Shown piece by piece: positions 29,108 to 38,208 of a DNA stretch of 64,000 bases. Below the pieces are notes generated by a model that ran no database searches, was not told where the DNA came from, and saw only the letters and a program-made list of their open reading frames with translations. A program made the position numbers and the translations under genes. How positions within the stretch are numbered: position 1 is the first letter of the stretch; each line of letters begins with the position of its first letter. The stretch covers positions 1,488,001 to 1,552,000 of the forward strand of contig BSNO01000001.1 in assembly GCA_030160035.1 (NCBI GenBank), in the 5' to 3' direction. Source of the DNA: Rhizobium albus (GTDB lineage Bacteria; Pseudomonadota; Alphaproteobacteria; Rhizobiales; Rhizobiaceae).

Positions 29108-32100
29108 ATGGCGGACCATGCACCTTCGGGCGAACTGAAGTTCATCCATCTCAGGGTGCATTCGTCCTACTCGCTGCTTGAGGGCGCGCTGCCGCTCAAG
29201 AAGATCATCGGCCAGGCCGTCGCCGACAATCAGCCTGCCATTGCAGTCACCGACACGAACAATCTTTTCGGCGCGCTCGAATTCTCGGTGAAGGCGCAGG
29301 AAGCCGGCGTCCAGCCGATCATCGGTTGCCAGATGGATCTGGAGATGGAGGACGAGGCGACCGTCGAGCGGCGAAATCCGCGCGAACAGCTCGCCCGCCG
29401 TCCGTCGATCGTGCTGCTGGCCTCAAGTGAGAGCGGCTATGCGCGGCTCGTCGATCTCGTCAGCCGCGCATACCTGGACGGGACGGGCTCGGAGCGGCCG
29501 CATCTGAAACTGTCCTGGCTGCAGGAGAATGCCGAAGGGTTGATTGCGCTGACCGGTGGAGCCGGCGGGCCGGTGGAGCGGGCGCTCGGTGAAGGCGATG
29601 GCCCAAGGGCGGTCGCGCGGCTTGAGGCCCTGAAGGCGATCTTCGGCGACCGGCTCTATGTGGAACTGCAGCGGCCGCGCAATTACGATCGCGCCCGCGA
29701 GGCCCGGATGATCGGGCTTGCCTATGAATATGACCTGCCGCTCGTCGCCACCAACGAGGCGTTCTTCCTGAAGCCTGCGGATTTCGAGGCGCATGACGCG
29801 CTAATGGCGGTGGCGCACAACGCCATGGTTTCCGACGACAACCGGTTCCGTCTGACGGAGGACCACTGCCTCAAGAGCCAGAAGGAGATGGCGGCGCTGT
29901 TTTCCGATCTGCCGGAAGCGCTGGACAACACGATCGAGATTGCGATGCGCTGCTCGTTCCTGCTTGGGACGGTCAAGCCCATCCTGCCGCGGTTCACCGG
30001 AGCGACGGACGATCCGGATGCCGACAATCTTGCCGAAAGTGCCGAGTTGCGGCGCCAGGCCGAGCTTGGGCTCGCGGAGCGGATCGCCAAGCTCGGGATC
30101 AGCGCTGGCTACAGCGAGAGCGATTATCACGACCGGCTGAAGGTCGAGCTCGACATCATCGAGAACATGAAGTTCCCGGGCTACTTCCTCATCGTTGCGG
30201 ACTTCATAAAATGGGCGAAAGCGCACGGCATTCCGGTAGGGCCCGGCCGTGGTTCGGGTGCCGGTTCGCTCGTCGCCTATGCGCTCACGATCACCGACGT
30301 CGATCCGCTGCGCTTCTCGCTGCTTTTCGAGCGCTTTCTCAATCCCGCGCGCGTTTCGATGCCCGACTTCGACATCGACTTCTGCCAGGACCGGCGCGAG
30401 GAGGTGATCCGCTACGTTCAGGAGAAATACGGCCGCGAGCAAGTGGGCCAGATCATCACCTTCGGTTCGCTTCAGGCGCGTGCGGCGCTGCGCGACGTCG
30501 GTCGCGTGCTCGAAATGCCCTATGGCCAGGTCGACAAGATCTGCAAGCTCGTGCCGAACAATCCCGCCAATCCGACGCCGCTCGGCAAGGCGATCGAGGA
30601 GGAGCCGCGTCTGCAGGAAGCGGCCGATGCCGAACCTGTGGTCGCCAAGCTGCTCGCCATCGCGCAGAAGCTCGAAGGGCTCTACCGCCACGCCTCGACG
30701 CATGCCGCCGGCATCGTGATCGGGGACCGGCCGCTGTCGAAGCTCGTGCCGATGTACCGCGATCCGCGCTCGGACATGGGCGTGACGCAGTTCAACATGA
30801 AATGGGTGGAGCAGGCCGGGCTCGTGAAGTTCGACTTCCTTGGCCTGAAGACCCTGACGGTCCTGAAGACCGCGGTCGATTTCGTCGCCAAGCGCGGCAT
30901 TCAGCTCGATCTCGCGGCATTGCCACTCGACGATCAGCCGACCTACGAGATGATGTCGCGCGGCGAGACGGTCGGCGTGTTCCAGGTGGAATCTGCCGGC
31001 ATGCGCAAGGCGCTGATCGGCATGCGGCCGGACCGGATCGAGGACATCATCGCGCTCGTTGCGCTCTACCGGCCGGGTCCGATGGAGAACATCCCGGTCT
31101 ATAACGCGCGCAAGCATGGCGAGGAGGAACTGGCGTCGATCCACCCGAAGATCGACTACATCCTGGAAGAGACGCAGGGCGTTATCGTCTACCAGGAACA
31201 GGTGATGCAGATCGCCCAGGTTCTGGCCGGGTACTCGCTCGGCGAAGCCGATCTTCTGCGCCGCGCCATGGGCAAGAAGATCAAGGAGGAGATGGACCAG
31301 CAGCGCGAGCGCTTCGTCTCCGGTGCGGTCGAGCGCGGCGTATCGAAGCCGCAGGCCGACATGATCTTCGACCTTTTGGCGAAGTTTGCGAATTACGGCT
31401 TCAACAAATCCCACGCCGCCGCCTATGGCATCGTGTCGTATCAGACGGCCTATCTGAAGGCGCATTACCCGGTCGAGTTCCTGGCCGCGTCGATGACCTA
31501 CGACATGGCCAACACCGACAAGATCAACGACTTCCGGCAGGATGCGCGCCGGCTCGGCATCGAGATCGTGCCGCCATCGGTGCAGACCTCGTTCCGGCTG
31601 TTCGAGACGGGCGAAAACCGCATCTATTATTCGCTGGCTGCCATCAAGGGCGTGGGCGAGGGGGCGGTTGAGCATATCGTTTCCGTGCGCGGCGACCGGC
31701 CCTTCGCCTCGATCGAGGATTTCTGCCTTCGGATCGATCCGAAGGTGGTCAACCGCCGCACGCTGGAGCAGCTGATCGCGGCAGGCGCGCTCGATTGTTT
31801 CGGCATCGACCGGGCGCGGCTCGTTGCCGGTATCGACCGGATGGTGGGCTTTGCGCAGCGCGCGGCGGAAGAGCGGACATCGGGCCAGCACGACATGTTC
31901 GGCGCAGGTGCCGCGACCGGTCCGGAGCGCATCCATTTTCCGGAGGTCGATGCCTGGCTCGCGTCGGACAAGCTGCACCGGGAATATGTGGCGCTCGGCT
32001 TCTATCTCTCGGCGCATCCGCTCGACAATTACAACGACATTCTCAAGCGCCTGCGCGTTCAGACCTACCAGGATTTCGCCATCGCCGTGAAAAGCGGCGC

Positions 32101-32581
32101 GACGGCGGGACGGCTGGCGGGCACGGTGACGGGCAGGCAGGAGCGCAAGACGCGCACCGGCAATCGCATGGGGATCGTGACGTTTTCGGATTCGTCCGGC
32201 CAGTTCGAGGCGGTGCTCTTTTCCGAAGCGCTCGCGCAATATCGCGACCTTCTGGAGCCAGGCCAGTCGCTGGTGATCACGGTGGGCGCCGACGAGCGGC
32301 CCGAGGGGATCGGCCTTCGCATCCAGACGGTCCAGTCGCTCGAAGAGCGTTCGGTGCAGATGCAAAAGGCGCTGCGCGTTTATGTGCGCGACAGCGGGCC
32401 ACTGAAATCCATCGCGACGCATCTGAACGCCAAGGGCGAAGGCCTCGTGTCCTTCGTGGTGCTGAAGGACAACGGCAAGCGACAGATCGAAGTCGAGCTT
32501 CCGGATCGCTATCGTCTGTCGCCGCAGATCGCATCCGCGATGAAGGCGGCACCGGGGGTCATCGACGTCGAACTGGTCTGA
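29108..32581 (+). CDS. dnaE: DNA polymerase III alpha subunit DnaE
   Basis: The 1157-residue catalytic subunit of the replicative polymerase. It opens with a PHP domain (FIHLRVHSSYSLLEGALP). The polymerase active site is visible as PDFDIDFCQDRR with metal-binding aspartates near residue 420, and the fingers region as NKSHAAAYGIVSYQTAYLKA near 770. A helix-hairpin-helix and an OB domain (GTVTGRQERKT, near 1005) follow. Length and domain order are those of the main DnaE1, not the damage-inducible DnaE2. Confidence 0.97.
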   Translation: MADHAPSGELKFIHLRVHSSYSLLEGALPLKKIIGQAVADNQPAIAVTDTNNLFGALEFSVKAQEAGVQPIIGCQMDLEMEDEATVERRNPREQLARRPSIVLLASSESGYARLVDLVSRAYLDGTGSERPHLKLSWLQENAEGLIALTGGAGGPVERALGEGDGPRAVARLEALKAIFGDRLYVELQRPRNYDRAREARMIGLAYEYDLPLVATNEAFFLKPADFEAHDALMAVAHNAMVSDDNRFRLTEDHCLKSQKEMAALFSDLPEALDNTIEIAMRCSFLLGTVKPILPRFTGATDDPDADNLAESAELRRQAELGLAERIAKLGISAGYSESDYHDRLKVELDIIENMKFPGYFLIVADFIKWAKAHGIPVGPGRGSGAGSLVAYALTITDVDPLRFSLLFERFLNPARVSMPDFDIDFCQDRREEVIRYVQEKYGREQVGQIITFGSLQARAALRDVGRVLEMPYGQVDKICKLVPNNPANPTPLGKAIEEEPRLQEAADAEPVVAKLLAIAQKLEGLYRHASTHAAGIVIGDRPLSKLVPMYRDPRSDMGVTQFNMKWVEQAGLVKFDFLGLKTLTVLKTAVDFVAKRGIQLDLAALPLDDQPTYEMMSRGETVGVFQVESAGMRKALIGMRPDRIEDIIALVALYRPGPMENIPVYNARKHGEEELASIHPKIDYILEETQGVIVYQEQVMQIAQVLAGYSLGEADLLRRAMGKKIKEEMDQQRERFVSGAVERGVSKPQADMIFDLLAKFANYGFNKSHAAAYGIVSYQTAYLKAHYPVEFLAASMTYDMANTDKINDFRQDARRLGIEIVPPSVQTSFRLFETGENRIYYSLAAIKGVGEGAVEHIVSVRGDRPFASIEDFCLRIDPKVVNRRTLEQLIAAGALDCFGIDRARLVAGIDRMVGFAQRAAEERTSGQHDMFGAGAATGPERIHFPEVDAWLASDKLHREYVALGFYLSAHPLDNYNDILKRLRVQTYQDFAIAVKSGATAGRLAGTVTGRQERKTRTGNRMGIVTFSDSSGQFEAVLFSEALAQYRDLLEPGQSLVITVGADERPEGIGLRIQTVQSLEERSVQMQKALRVYVRDSGPLKSIATHLNAKGEGLVSFVVLKDNGKRQIEVELPDRYRLSPQIASAMKAAPGVIDVELV

Positions 32582-32693
32582 GCGCTGCGCGGCGAACCGG
32601 TATCCGCTCCACCTGAAGACGATTTCCGCGCGGAGGCAGCTTCCGCGCTGCCGCCGCATTCGTTGCGCCGCCACAAGTCAGTGACGCTGCGCG

Positions 32694-33134
32694 TCAGGCG
32701 CGACCGGAGAGCACGTTTTGCGCGCGTTGCCAGAGCGTGCCCGCTTCGCGTCTGCCGGCGAACTGACGCAGTCGGCCGGCGAGGCCGGGGCCCGTCATGG
32801 TGCCGTGATAGTGGCAGTCGCAGAGCAGGCGGTGTGTGTCCTCGTGCGTCATGTCGAAGAAGTCCATGACGTCGCCGAGCGTATCGCCGGCCAATCCCTC
32901 CTGCCGCAGCACCGGATCGTTGAAGGCGACGGTGAGCGGCGAGGCCGGATCGCGATAGGCCCGGCGCAGCTCCCGTGCCATGAATTCGATCCGCCGCAGT
33001 GCCGCGAGCGGACCTTCATGCGCTTCGAGGCAGGCCGCCCAGCGGGCAATGCGCGCACGCCGATCCATCGGCGGCGCTTCGGGGGCAAGCGGCCTGGCTT
33101 CCAGTTCCATGATGTCGGGGTTTTCATGCTTCAT
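32694..33134 (-). CDS. Conserved-looking protein of unknown function
   Basis: A 146-residue protein. The start at 33134 (MKHENP) has GGAGG five bases before it; the ATG four codons upstream overlaps that site. The sequence is soluble, helical and rich in Arg, Ala and Leu, with a notable central segment FDMTHEDTHRLLCDCHYHG that clusters four histidines and two cysteines and might bind metal. No signal peptide or membrane segment. I do not recognise the family. It is divergent from the Do-family protease gene. Confidence 0.65.
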   Translation of the reverse strand: MKHENPDIMELEARPLAPEAPPMDRRARIARWAACLEAHEGPLAALRRIEFMARELRRAYRDPASPLTVAFNDPVLRQEGLAGDTLGDVMDFFDMTHEDTHRLLCDCHYHGTMTGPGLAGRLRQFAGRREAGTLWQRAQNVLSGRA

Positions 33135-33351
33135 AGGATCCTCCATCGAAGAAGACGCTACTTCACGGTCGAAATCCTACCACCGAACCCGCTTGGGGGC
33201 ACGCGCAAGTGCGGCTTTGGCGATCACATTTTGAAGCGCCCGCCGAATGGTGCGTGGTCTTGAAATCGGGATGCGTGGAGAGACCGCTTTCCTTGTTTCA
33301 GCCATCCATGCCACCTATCACTCGAACGATTCCTCCAGGAGAGTTGCGACG

Positions 33352-34869
33352 ATGCAGAAGCTGGCCCGATTGTTCTCCATTCTGAGCCTGGCCGTGATCG
33401 TGGGGCTGAGCCCGGTCATGGCCCAGGAAGCCCAGGACGATGCGGGTACCCGGCGTCCGCTGGAGGGACTTTTGGACAATCTGCTCGGCGGTGCGCCGCG
33501 GGGCGATGCGGCCCAAGGCAACGCGGATCAGGGCAATACTTCTGCGCAGGAGACGACGCGCCTGCCGGAAAGCCGCGAGGAGATGCAGCTTTCGTTCGCG
33601 CCGCTCGTGCGCCAGACGGCACCTGCGGTCGTGAACGTCTATGCCGAGCGGGAAGTGCGGCAGCGCTCGCCGTTCCAGGGCGATCCGTTCTTCGAACGCT
33701 TCTTCGGCCAGCAGATGCCCCATCGTTCGCAGCGCCAATCGTCGCTCGGCTCCGGCGTGGTCATCGATGCGTCGGGCGTCGTGATCACCAACAACCATGT
33801 GATCGATGGCGCGGACCAGGTGCGCGTGGCGTTTTCCGACGGCCGCGAATATGCCAGCGAGATCATCCTGAGGGACGAGACGATCGACCTGGCGATTCTG
33901 AAAATCGATGCGAATGTGGCGTTCGAAACGTTGCCGCTCGGCGATTCCGATGCGGTGGAGGTCGGCGATCTCGTGCTCGCGATCGGCAATCCGTTCGGCG
34001 TGGGGCAGACGGTGACGAGCGGGATCGTGTCGGCACTGGCACGCAACCAGGTCGGCATCTCCGATTTCGGCTTCTTCATCCAGACCGATGCGGCGATCAA
34101 CCCAGGCAATTCCGGTGGCGCGCTCATCGACATGAACGGCAACCTCATCGGCATCAACACGGCGATCTATTCGCGCTCGGGCGGGTCGAACGGCATCGGT
34201 TTCGCCATTCCGGCCAACATGGTGCGCGCCGTCGCGGCTGCGGCGGAGACCGGCAGCGATACCTTCGTGCGGCCTTTCATCGGGGCCACCTTCGAGCCGG
34301 TGACGGCGGACATTGCCGAAGCGCTGGGCGCGCCGCGGATCTCCGGTGCGTTGGTCAACGACGTTCAGGACGATGGACCCGCGGCTGCGGCCGGGCTTTT
34401 GCCGGGCGACATCGTGACGGCTGTCAATGGCCGGGCGGTGGAGCACCCGGACGCGGTCGGCTACCGGTTGGCGACGGCCGGCATCGGCGGCACGGCTCAG
34501 CTGGAGGTGCTGTCGCGCGGACAAACAAAGACAATCGAGGTTGCGCTGGAGGCGCCGCCGGAGACGACGGAATTGCTGCTGACCGGCAGCAACCCGCTTG
34601 CCGGCGCCGTCGTGGCAGACATCACCCCCGATGTGGTCCAACGCCTGCGGTTGCGCTCCAGACCCGAAAGCGGCGTCGTCGTGCTGGAGGTGGACGGGCG
34701 CTCGCCGGCTGCGCGCTATGGGCTTCGACCCGGCGATATCGTGATGGCCGTCAATGGCACGGACATCACCGGCCCCGATCAGTTGGCGGAAATCCTGGCG
34801 GCAGGTGCGGGGCTCTGGCGCTTCGATATCGACCGCGGCGGTAATCTGATGCGCCAGTTCATTCGATAG
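33352..34869 (+). CDS. Periplasmic Do-family serine protease (DegP/DegQ-like)
   Basis: A 505-residue protease with a signal peptide ending near VMAQ (residue 24). The triad is complete: His149 in TNNHVIDG, Asp179 in TIDLAILK and Ser254 in NPGNSGGAL. Two PDZ domains follow (about 275-365 and 395-495; GLRPGDIVMAVNG in the second). It degrades or refolds damaged envelope proteins. The start at 33352 has AGGAG about 10 bases before it. It is 11 bases upstream of rarA. Confidence 0.93.
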   Translation: MQKLARLFSILSLAVIVGLSPVMAQEAQDDAGTRRPLEGLLDNLLGGAPRGDAAQGNADQGNTSAQETTRLPESREEMQLSFAPLVRQTAPAVVNVYAEREVRQRSPFQGDPFFERFFGQQMPHRSQRQSSLGSGVVIDASGVVITNNHVIDGADQVRVAFSDGREYASEIILRDETIDLAILKIDANVAFETLPLGDSDAVEVGDLVLAIGNPFGVGQTVTSGIVSALARNQVGISDFGFFIQTDAAINPGNSGGALIDMNGNLIGINTAIYSRSGGSNGIGFAIPANMVRAVAAAAETGSDTFVRPFIGATFEPVTADIAEALGAPRISGALVNDVQDDGPAAAAGLLPGDIVTAVNGRAVEHPDAVGYRLATAGIGGTAQLEVLSRGQTKTIEVALEAPPETTELLLTGSNPLAGAVVADITPDVVQRLRLRSRPESGVVVLEVDGRSPAARYGLRPGDIVMAVNGTDITGPDQLAEILAAGAGLWRFDIDRGGNLMRQFIR

Positions 34870-34880
34870 GCATTTTCGCG

Positions 34881-36203
34881 ATGGCCGATCTCTTCACCCA
34901 TGGCCTCGATCCGACAGGCGGCACGCTGCGGCCGCTGGCGGATCGGCTGCGGCCGAAATCGCTTAGCGAGGTGACCGGACAGGCGCATCTCACCGGGCCC
35001 GATGGCACGCTGACCCGCAGGATCCGCTCGGGCTCGCTGGGTTCCATGATCTTCTGGGGGCCGCCCGGTACGGGCAAGACGACCGTGGCGCGGTTGCTTG
35101 CGGGTGAAACGGAACTCGCTTTCGAGCAGATATCGGCAATCTTCTCGGGCGTGGCGGACCTGAAGAAGGTGTTCGAAACGGCGCGCGCACGGCGCATGTC
35201 CGGCCGGCAGACGCTGCTTTTCGTCGACGAGATCCATCGCTTCAACCGCGCGCAGCAGGATAGCTTCCTGCCGGTCATGGAAGACGGCACGGTCGTGCTC
35301 ATCGGCGCGACGACGGAAAACCCGTCCTTCGAGCTCAACGCCGCTCTCCTGTCGCGTGCCCGGGTTCTTTCGTTCCGCTCCCATAACGCCGACAGCCTAT
35401 CCCAGCTTCTGACGCGGGCGGAGGAGGCCGAGGGTCGCCCGTTGCCCGTGACGCCCGAGGCGCGCGCGATCATGCTGCGGATGGCGGATGGGGACGGGCG
35501 CGCGATCCTGACGCTTGCCGAAGAGGTGTGGCGCGCTGCAGGTCCCGGCGAGGAAGTGGACGCGGAGACGCTGCAGCGGATCGTCCAGCGGCGCGCGCCG
35601 GTTTATGACAAGGGCCAGGATGGGCACTACAATCTGATCTCCGCTCTGCACAAATCCGTGCGCGGATCGGATCCGGATGCGGCGCTCTACTATCTGGCCC
35701 GCATGTTCGATGCGGGGGAAGACCCGCTCTATATTGGCCGCCGGCTCGTGCGCATGGCGGCAGAGGATGTGGGGCTTGCCGATCCGCAGGCGCTTGTCGT
35801 CGCCAATGCGGCCAAGGACGCCTACGATTATCTCGGCTCGCCGGAGGGCGAACTGGCGCTGGCGGAGGCATGCGTCTACATCGCGACCGCGCCGAAATCG
35901 AATGGTGTCTATGTGGCGTTCAAGGCGGCGATGCGGGCTGCCAAGGAACACGGCTCGCTGCTGCCGCCGAAGCACATCCTCAATGCGCCGACGAAGCTGA
36001 TGAAGGAGGAGGGCTATGGCAGCGGTTACGAATACGACCACGACGCACCTGACGCCTTCTCGGGACAGACCTATTTGCCGGATGTGCTGAGCGGCACGCG
36101 CTTCTACGACCCGCCGGAGCGCGGGTTCGAACGCGAGATCCGCAAGCGGCTCGATTTCTGGGCTTCGAAGCGTCGCGAGCGGCAGGCTCGCCAACAGGAG
36201 TAG
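34881..36203 (+). CDS. rarA: Replication-associated recombination protein RarA (MgsA)
   Basis: A 440-residue AAA+ ATPase of the clamp-loader type that acts at stalled forks. Walker A is GPPGTGKTT (near residue 60), Walker B is LFVDEIHRFN (near 114), and sensor 1 is GATTENPSFE. The C-terminal SRTase-like tetramerisation part (KDAYDYLGSPEGELALAEA) is complete. The protease-rarA order with 11 bases between genes suggests co-transcription. Confidence 0.95.
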   Translation: MADLFTHGLDPTGGTLRPLADRLRPKSLSEVTGQAHLTGPDGTLTRRIRSGSLGSMIFWGPPGTGKTTVARLLAGETELAFEQISAIFSGVADLKKVFETARARRMSGRQTLLFVDEIHRFNRAQQDSFLPVMEDGTVVLIGATTENPSFELNAALLSRARVLSFRSHNADSLSQLLTRAEEAEGRPLPVTPEARAIMLRMADGDGRAILTLAEEVWRAAGPGEEVDAETLQRIVQRRAPVYDKGQDGHYNLISALHKSVRGSDPDAALYYLARMFDAGEDPLYIGRRLVRMAAEDVGLADPQALVVANAAKDAYDYLGSPEGELALAEACVYIATAPKSNGVYVAFKAAMRAAKEHGSLLPPKHILNAPTKLMKEEGYGSGYEYDHDAPDAFSGQTYLPDVLSGTRFYDPPERGFEREIRKRLDFWASKRRERQARQQE

Positions 36204-36212
36204 AACCGAGCC

Positions 36213-36252
36213 GTCCGATAAGTCCCGAAGGTCGATCGGACTTCGGTCCGAT
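36213..36252 (+). promoter_or_regulatory. Two mutually exclusive hairpins, possible switch
   Basis: GTCCGAT (36213-36219), ATCGGAC (36235-36241) and GTCCGAT (36246-36252) occur in order, so the central copy can pair with either neighbour. The second pairing has a TTCG loop closed by C-G, a very stable tetraloop in RNA. It lies just after rarA and 69 bases before the oxygenase gene. No T-run follows, so it is not a standard terminator. Confidence 0.4.
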
Positions 36253-36321
36253 GCACCGTCCGTTCTGCCGCGGTTACACTGCCGCCTCGGATCATGTTCG
36301 GCAGGCCGGGGGGCGCGAACC

Positions 36322-37449
36322 ATGAATGGCAGGCACTTCACATCGACAGGTGTCCGGTTCGAGCCAGGCGACCGCATGCCGCCATTCAAGGCCCGGACAC
36401 GGAGCAACCCGCAGTTCAGCTTCGACACGATGGGCGGCTGCTGGCTTGTCCTCGGACTCATTGCCAGCAGCACGGACGACGATTGCCGGCGCGCGGTCGC
36501 GACCATGATGGCAGCAGACGATGTTTTCGACGATCGGCACGCCCGGTTGTTCATCGCCACGCGTGACCCCGACGACGAGACGCAAGGAACGCTTGTCGAC
36601 CGGCTGCCCGGACGGCGGATTTTTCGGGATCATGACGGGGCCGTGGCGCGGCTTGCGGGCATATCGACGGGTGCATCGGGCGTGCGCCGTCTGCCCCGAT
36701 CGGTGTGGCTCTTCATCGATCCTGCATTCACCATCCGGCGTGTCGTGCCGATGCGGGAGGATGGGCGGTGCGCGGAAGAACTGCTGGAAGCGCTGGCGGC
36801 GGCCCCGCCGGCCGACCGTTTTGCCGGATTTGCCGTGCCGCCGCCGATCCTTGTCCTGCCGGACATCTTCGAACCAGATTTCTGCGAGCGGCTGATCGGC
36901 ATGCATCGTCGATCTGGAGGAGCGTCTTCCGGCTTCATGCGCGAGCGCGACGGCAAGACGGTGTTGATCAAGGATGCAAGCTTCAAGGTTCGGCGTGATC
37001 TCATCATCGACGACCCGGCCGTGATCTCGGAGGTCCAGAGCCGGATCATCCGCAAGGTGGTGCCGCAGATCGAGCGGGTCCATTTTTTCAGGTGCACACG
37101 GATGGAGCGCTATCTGGTCGGCTGCTACCCGGCCGAAGAGGGCGGGCATTTCCAGCCTCACCGGGACAATACGACGCCTGCCACGATGCACCGGCGCTTC
37201 GCCGTATCGATCAATTTGAACGAGGATTTCGAAGGCGGGGAGGTGTCGTTTCCGGAATATGCTCCGCGCGGCTTCAAGGCGCCACGCGGGGCGGCGATCG
37301 TTTTTTCCTGTTCGTTGCTTCATGCCGTTTCGCGCGTCACCGCCGGCGCGCGCTATGCATTCCTGCCGTTTCTCTATGACGATGCGGCCGCCGAGATCCG
37401 GCGCCGGAATTCCGCATCGCTCGAGACGCAGGACGTCGCTGCTTTATAA
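36322..37449 (+). CDS. 2OG-Fe(II) oxygenase with an N-terminal redoxin-like domain
   Basis: A 375-residue two-domain protein. Residues 1-165 resemble a peroxiredoxin/redoxin fold (GDRMPPFKA, then FDTMGGCWLVLGLIASS and VWLFIDPAFTIRRV). Residues 180-365 are a prolyl-4-hydroxylase-like oxygenase: FQPHRDN provides the iron HxD, LLHAVSRV the distal His, and ARYAF the 2-oxoglutarate Arg. It probably hydroxylates a protein or peptide; the target is unknown. No signal peptide. Confidence 0.82.
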   Translation: MNGRHFTSTGVRFEPGDRMPPFKARTRSNPQFSFDTMGGCWLVLGLIASSTDDDCRRAVATMMAADDVFDDRHARLFIATRDPDDETQGTLVDRLPGRRIFRDHDGAVARLAGISTGASGVRRLPRSVWLFIDPAFTIRRVVPMREDGRCAEELLEALAAAPPADRFAGFAVPPPILVLPDIFEPDFCERLIGMHRRSGGASSGFMRERDGKTVLIKDASFKVRRDLIIDDPAVISEVQSRIIRKVVPQIERVHFFRCTRMERYLVGCYPAEEGGHFQPHRDNTTPATMHRRFAVSINLNEDFEGGEVSFPEYAPRGFKAPRGAAIVFSCSLLHAVSRVTAGARYAFLPFLYDDAAAEIRRRNSASLETQDVAAL

Positions 37450-37515
37450 GCGACTTCGAATGTAAAGCGGTCCGGGTTGCCTGTCCCGGATGAAAACCTG
37501 TATCGATTGTCAGCG

Positions 37516-37534
37516 GGTGATCCATGACATCACC
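37516..37534. promoter_or_regulatory. GGTGAT-N7-ATCACC inverted repeat upstream of bphO
   Basis: Six-base inverted repeats separated by 7 bases lie 72-90 bases before the heme oxygenase start, in the 156-base gap that must hold the phytochrome operon promoter. The layout fits a dimeric regulator site. No consensus -35/-10 pair is clear. Confidence 0.35.
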
Positions 37535-37605
37535 TGGAATGTTCCGCCGTGCATTGATGCCGGTCCGGTCGCAATGCTCTCGAAACACGGCGGTGACTGC
37601 CTACA

Positions 37606-38208
37606 ATGACGCTGCTGGCAATTCTTTCAGCCAATGCCACGCCCTCTAGCGCTGACGTGGCGCCGGAGACCCTTTCGCGGAAGCTTCGGCACCATACGGC
37701 GCGCGCCCACAAGCAGACCGAGCGCGCCGCCGGCCTGGATCCCCGCTCGATCGACCGACGGAGCCTCACGGCCTTCCTGACGGACATGCACGGGTTTCAG
37801 CAGGCGCATGAGTGCTGGCTGCGCGGCTGCGGGATCGACCGATCGTTTCTCAAGGCGCGGGAACGGGCGGATCTGATGGAAGCCGATCTGATACGCCTCG
37901 GTGGCCAGCGAGGCAGCGCCTACGACCTGGCGATGCCGGCACCGTCGCAGGAGGAGGCCTATGGCGTGCTCTACGTGCTGGAAGGTTCGCGGGCCGGCGG
38001 GCGCTACATCGATCAGTGGGCCCGCGAGAAAGACTGGTATCCAATTGAAGGGTTGAGTTCCTTGCGAAGCGACGACGGCGAAGCCATGTGGCGGGAAACT
38101 CAAGCCGCGCTGGATGCGCTGCCGGCGGCCATGACACCTCAAGTGCTGGATGCGGCAGAGCGGACGTTTCAGCGGCTCCAGGACTGGTTCTCGAGGAGCC
38201 GACCATGA
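37606..38208 (+). CDS. bphO: Biliverdin-producing heme oxygenase (BphO-like)
   Basis: A 200-residue heme oxygenase that makes biliverdin, the chromophore of the phytochrome encoded next. Visible: LRHHTARAHKQTERAAGL with the proximal heme His, and YGVLYVLEGSRAGGRYI corresponding to the distal helix GxxxG-like segment. The ATGA overlap with bphP couples their translation. It heads a four-gene light-sensing operon. Confidence 0.9.
   Translation: MTLLAILSANATPSSADVAPETLSRKLRHHTARAHKQTERAAGLDPRSIDRRSLTAFLTDMHGFQQAHECWLRGCGIDRSFLKARERADLMEADLIRLGGQRGSAYDLAMPAPSQEEAYGVLYVLEGSRAGGRYIDQWAREKDWYPIEGLSSLRSDDGEAMWRETQAALDALPAAMTPQVLDAAERTFQRLQDWFSRSRP

Noticed and set aside
29801-32674. A 957-codon open frame antisense to dnaE
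   Set aside because: dnaE is unmistakable on the plus strand; long antisense frames are expected in GC-rich coding DNA. The product is Arg/His/Leu-rich with no domain.
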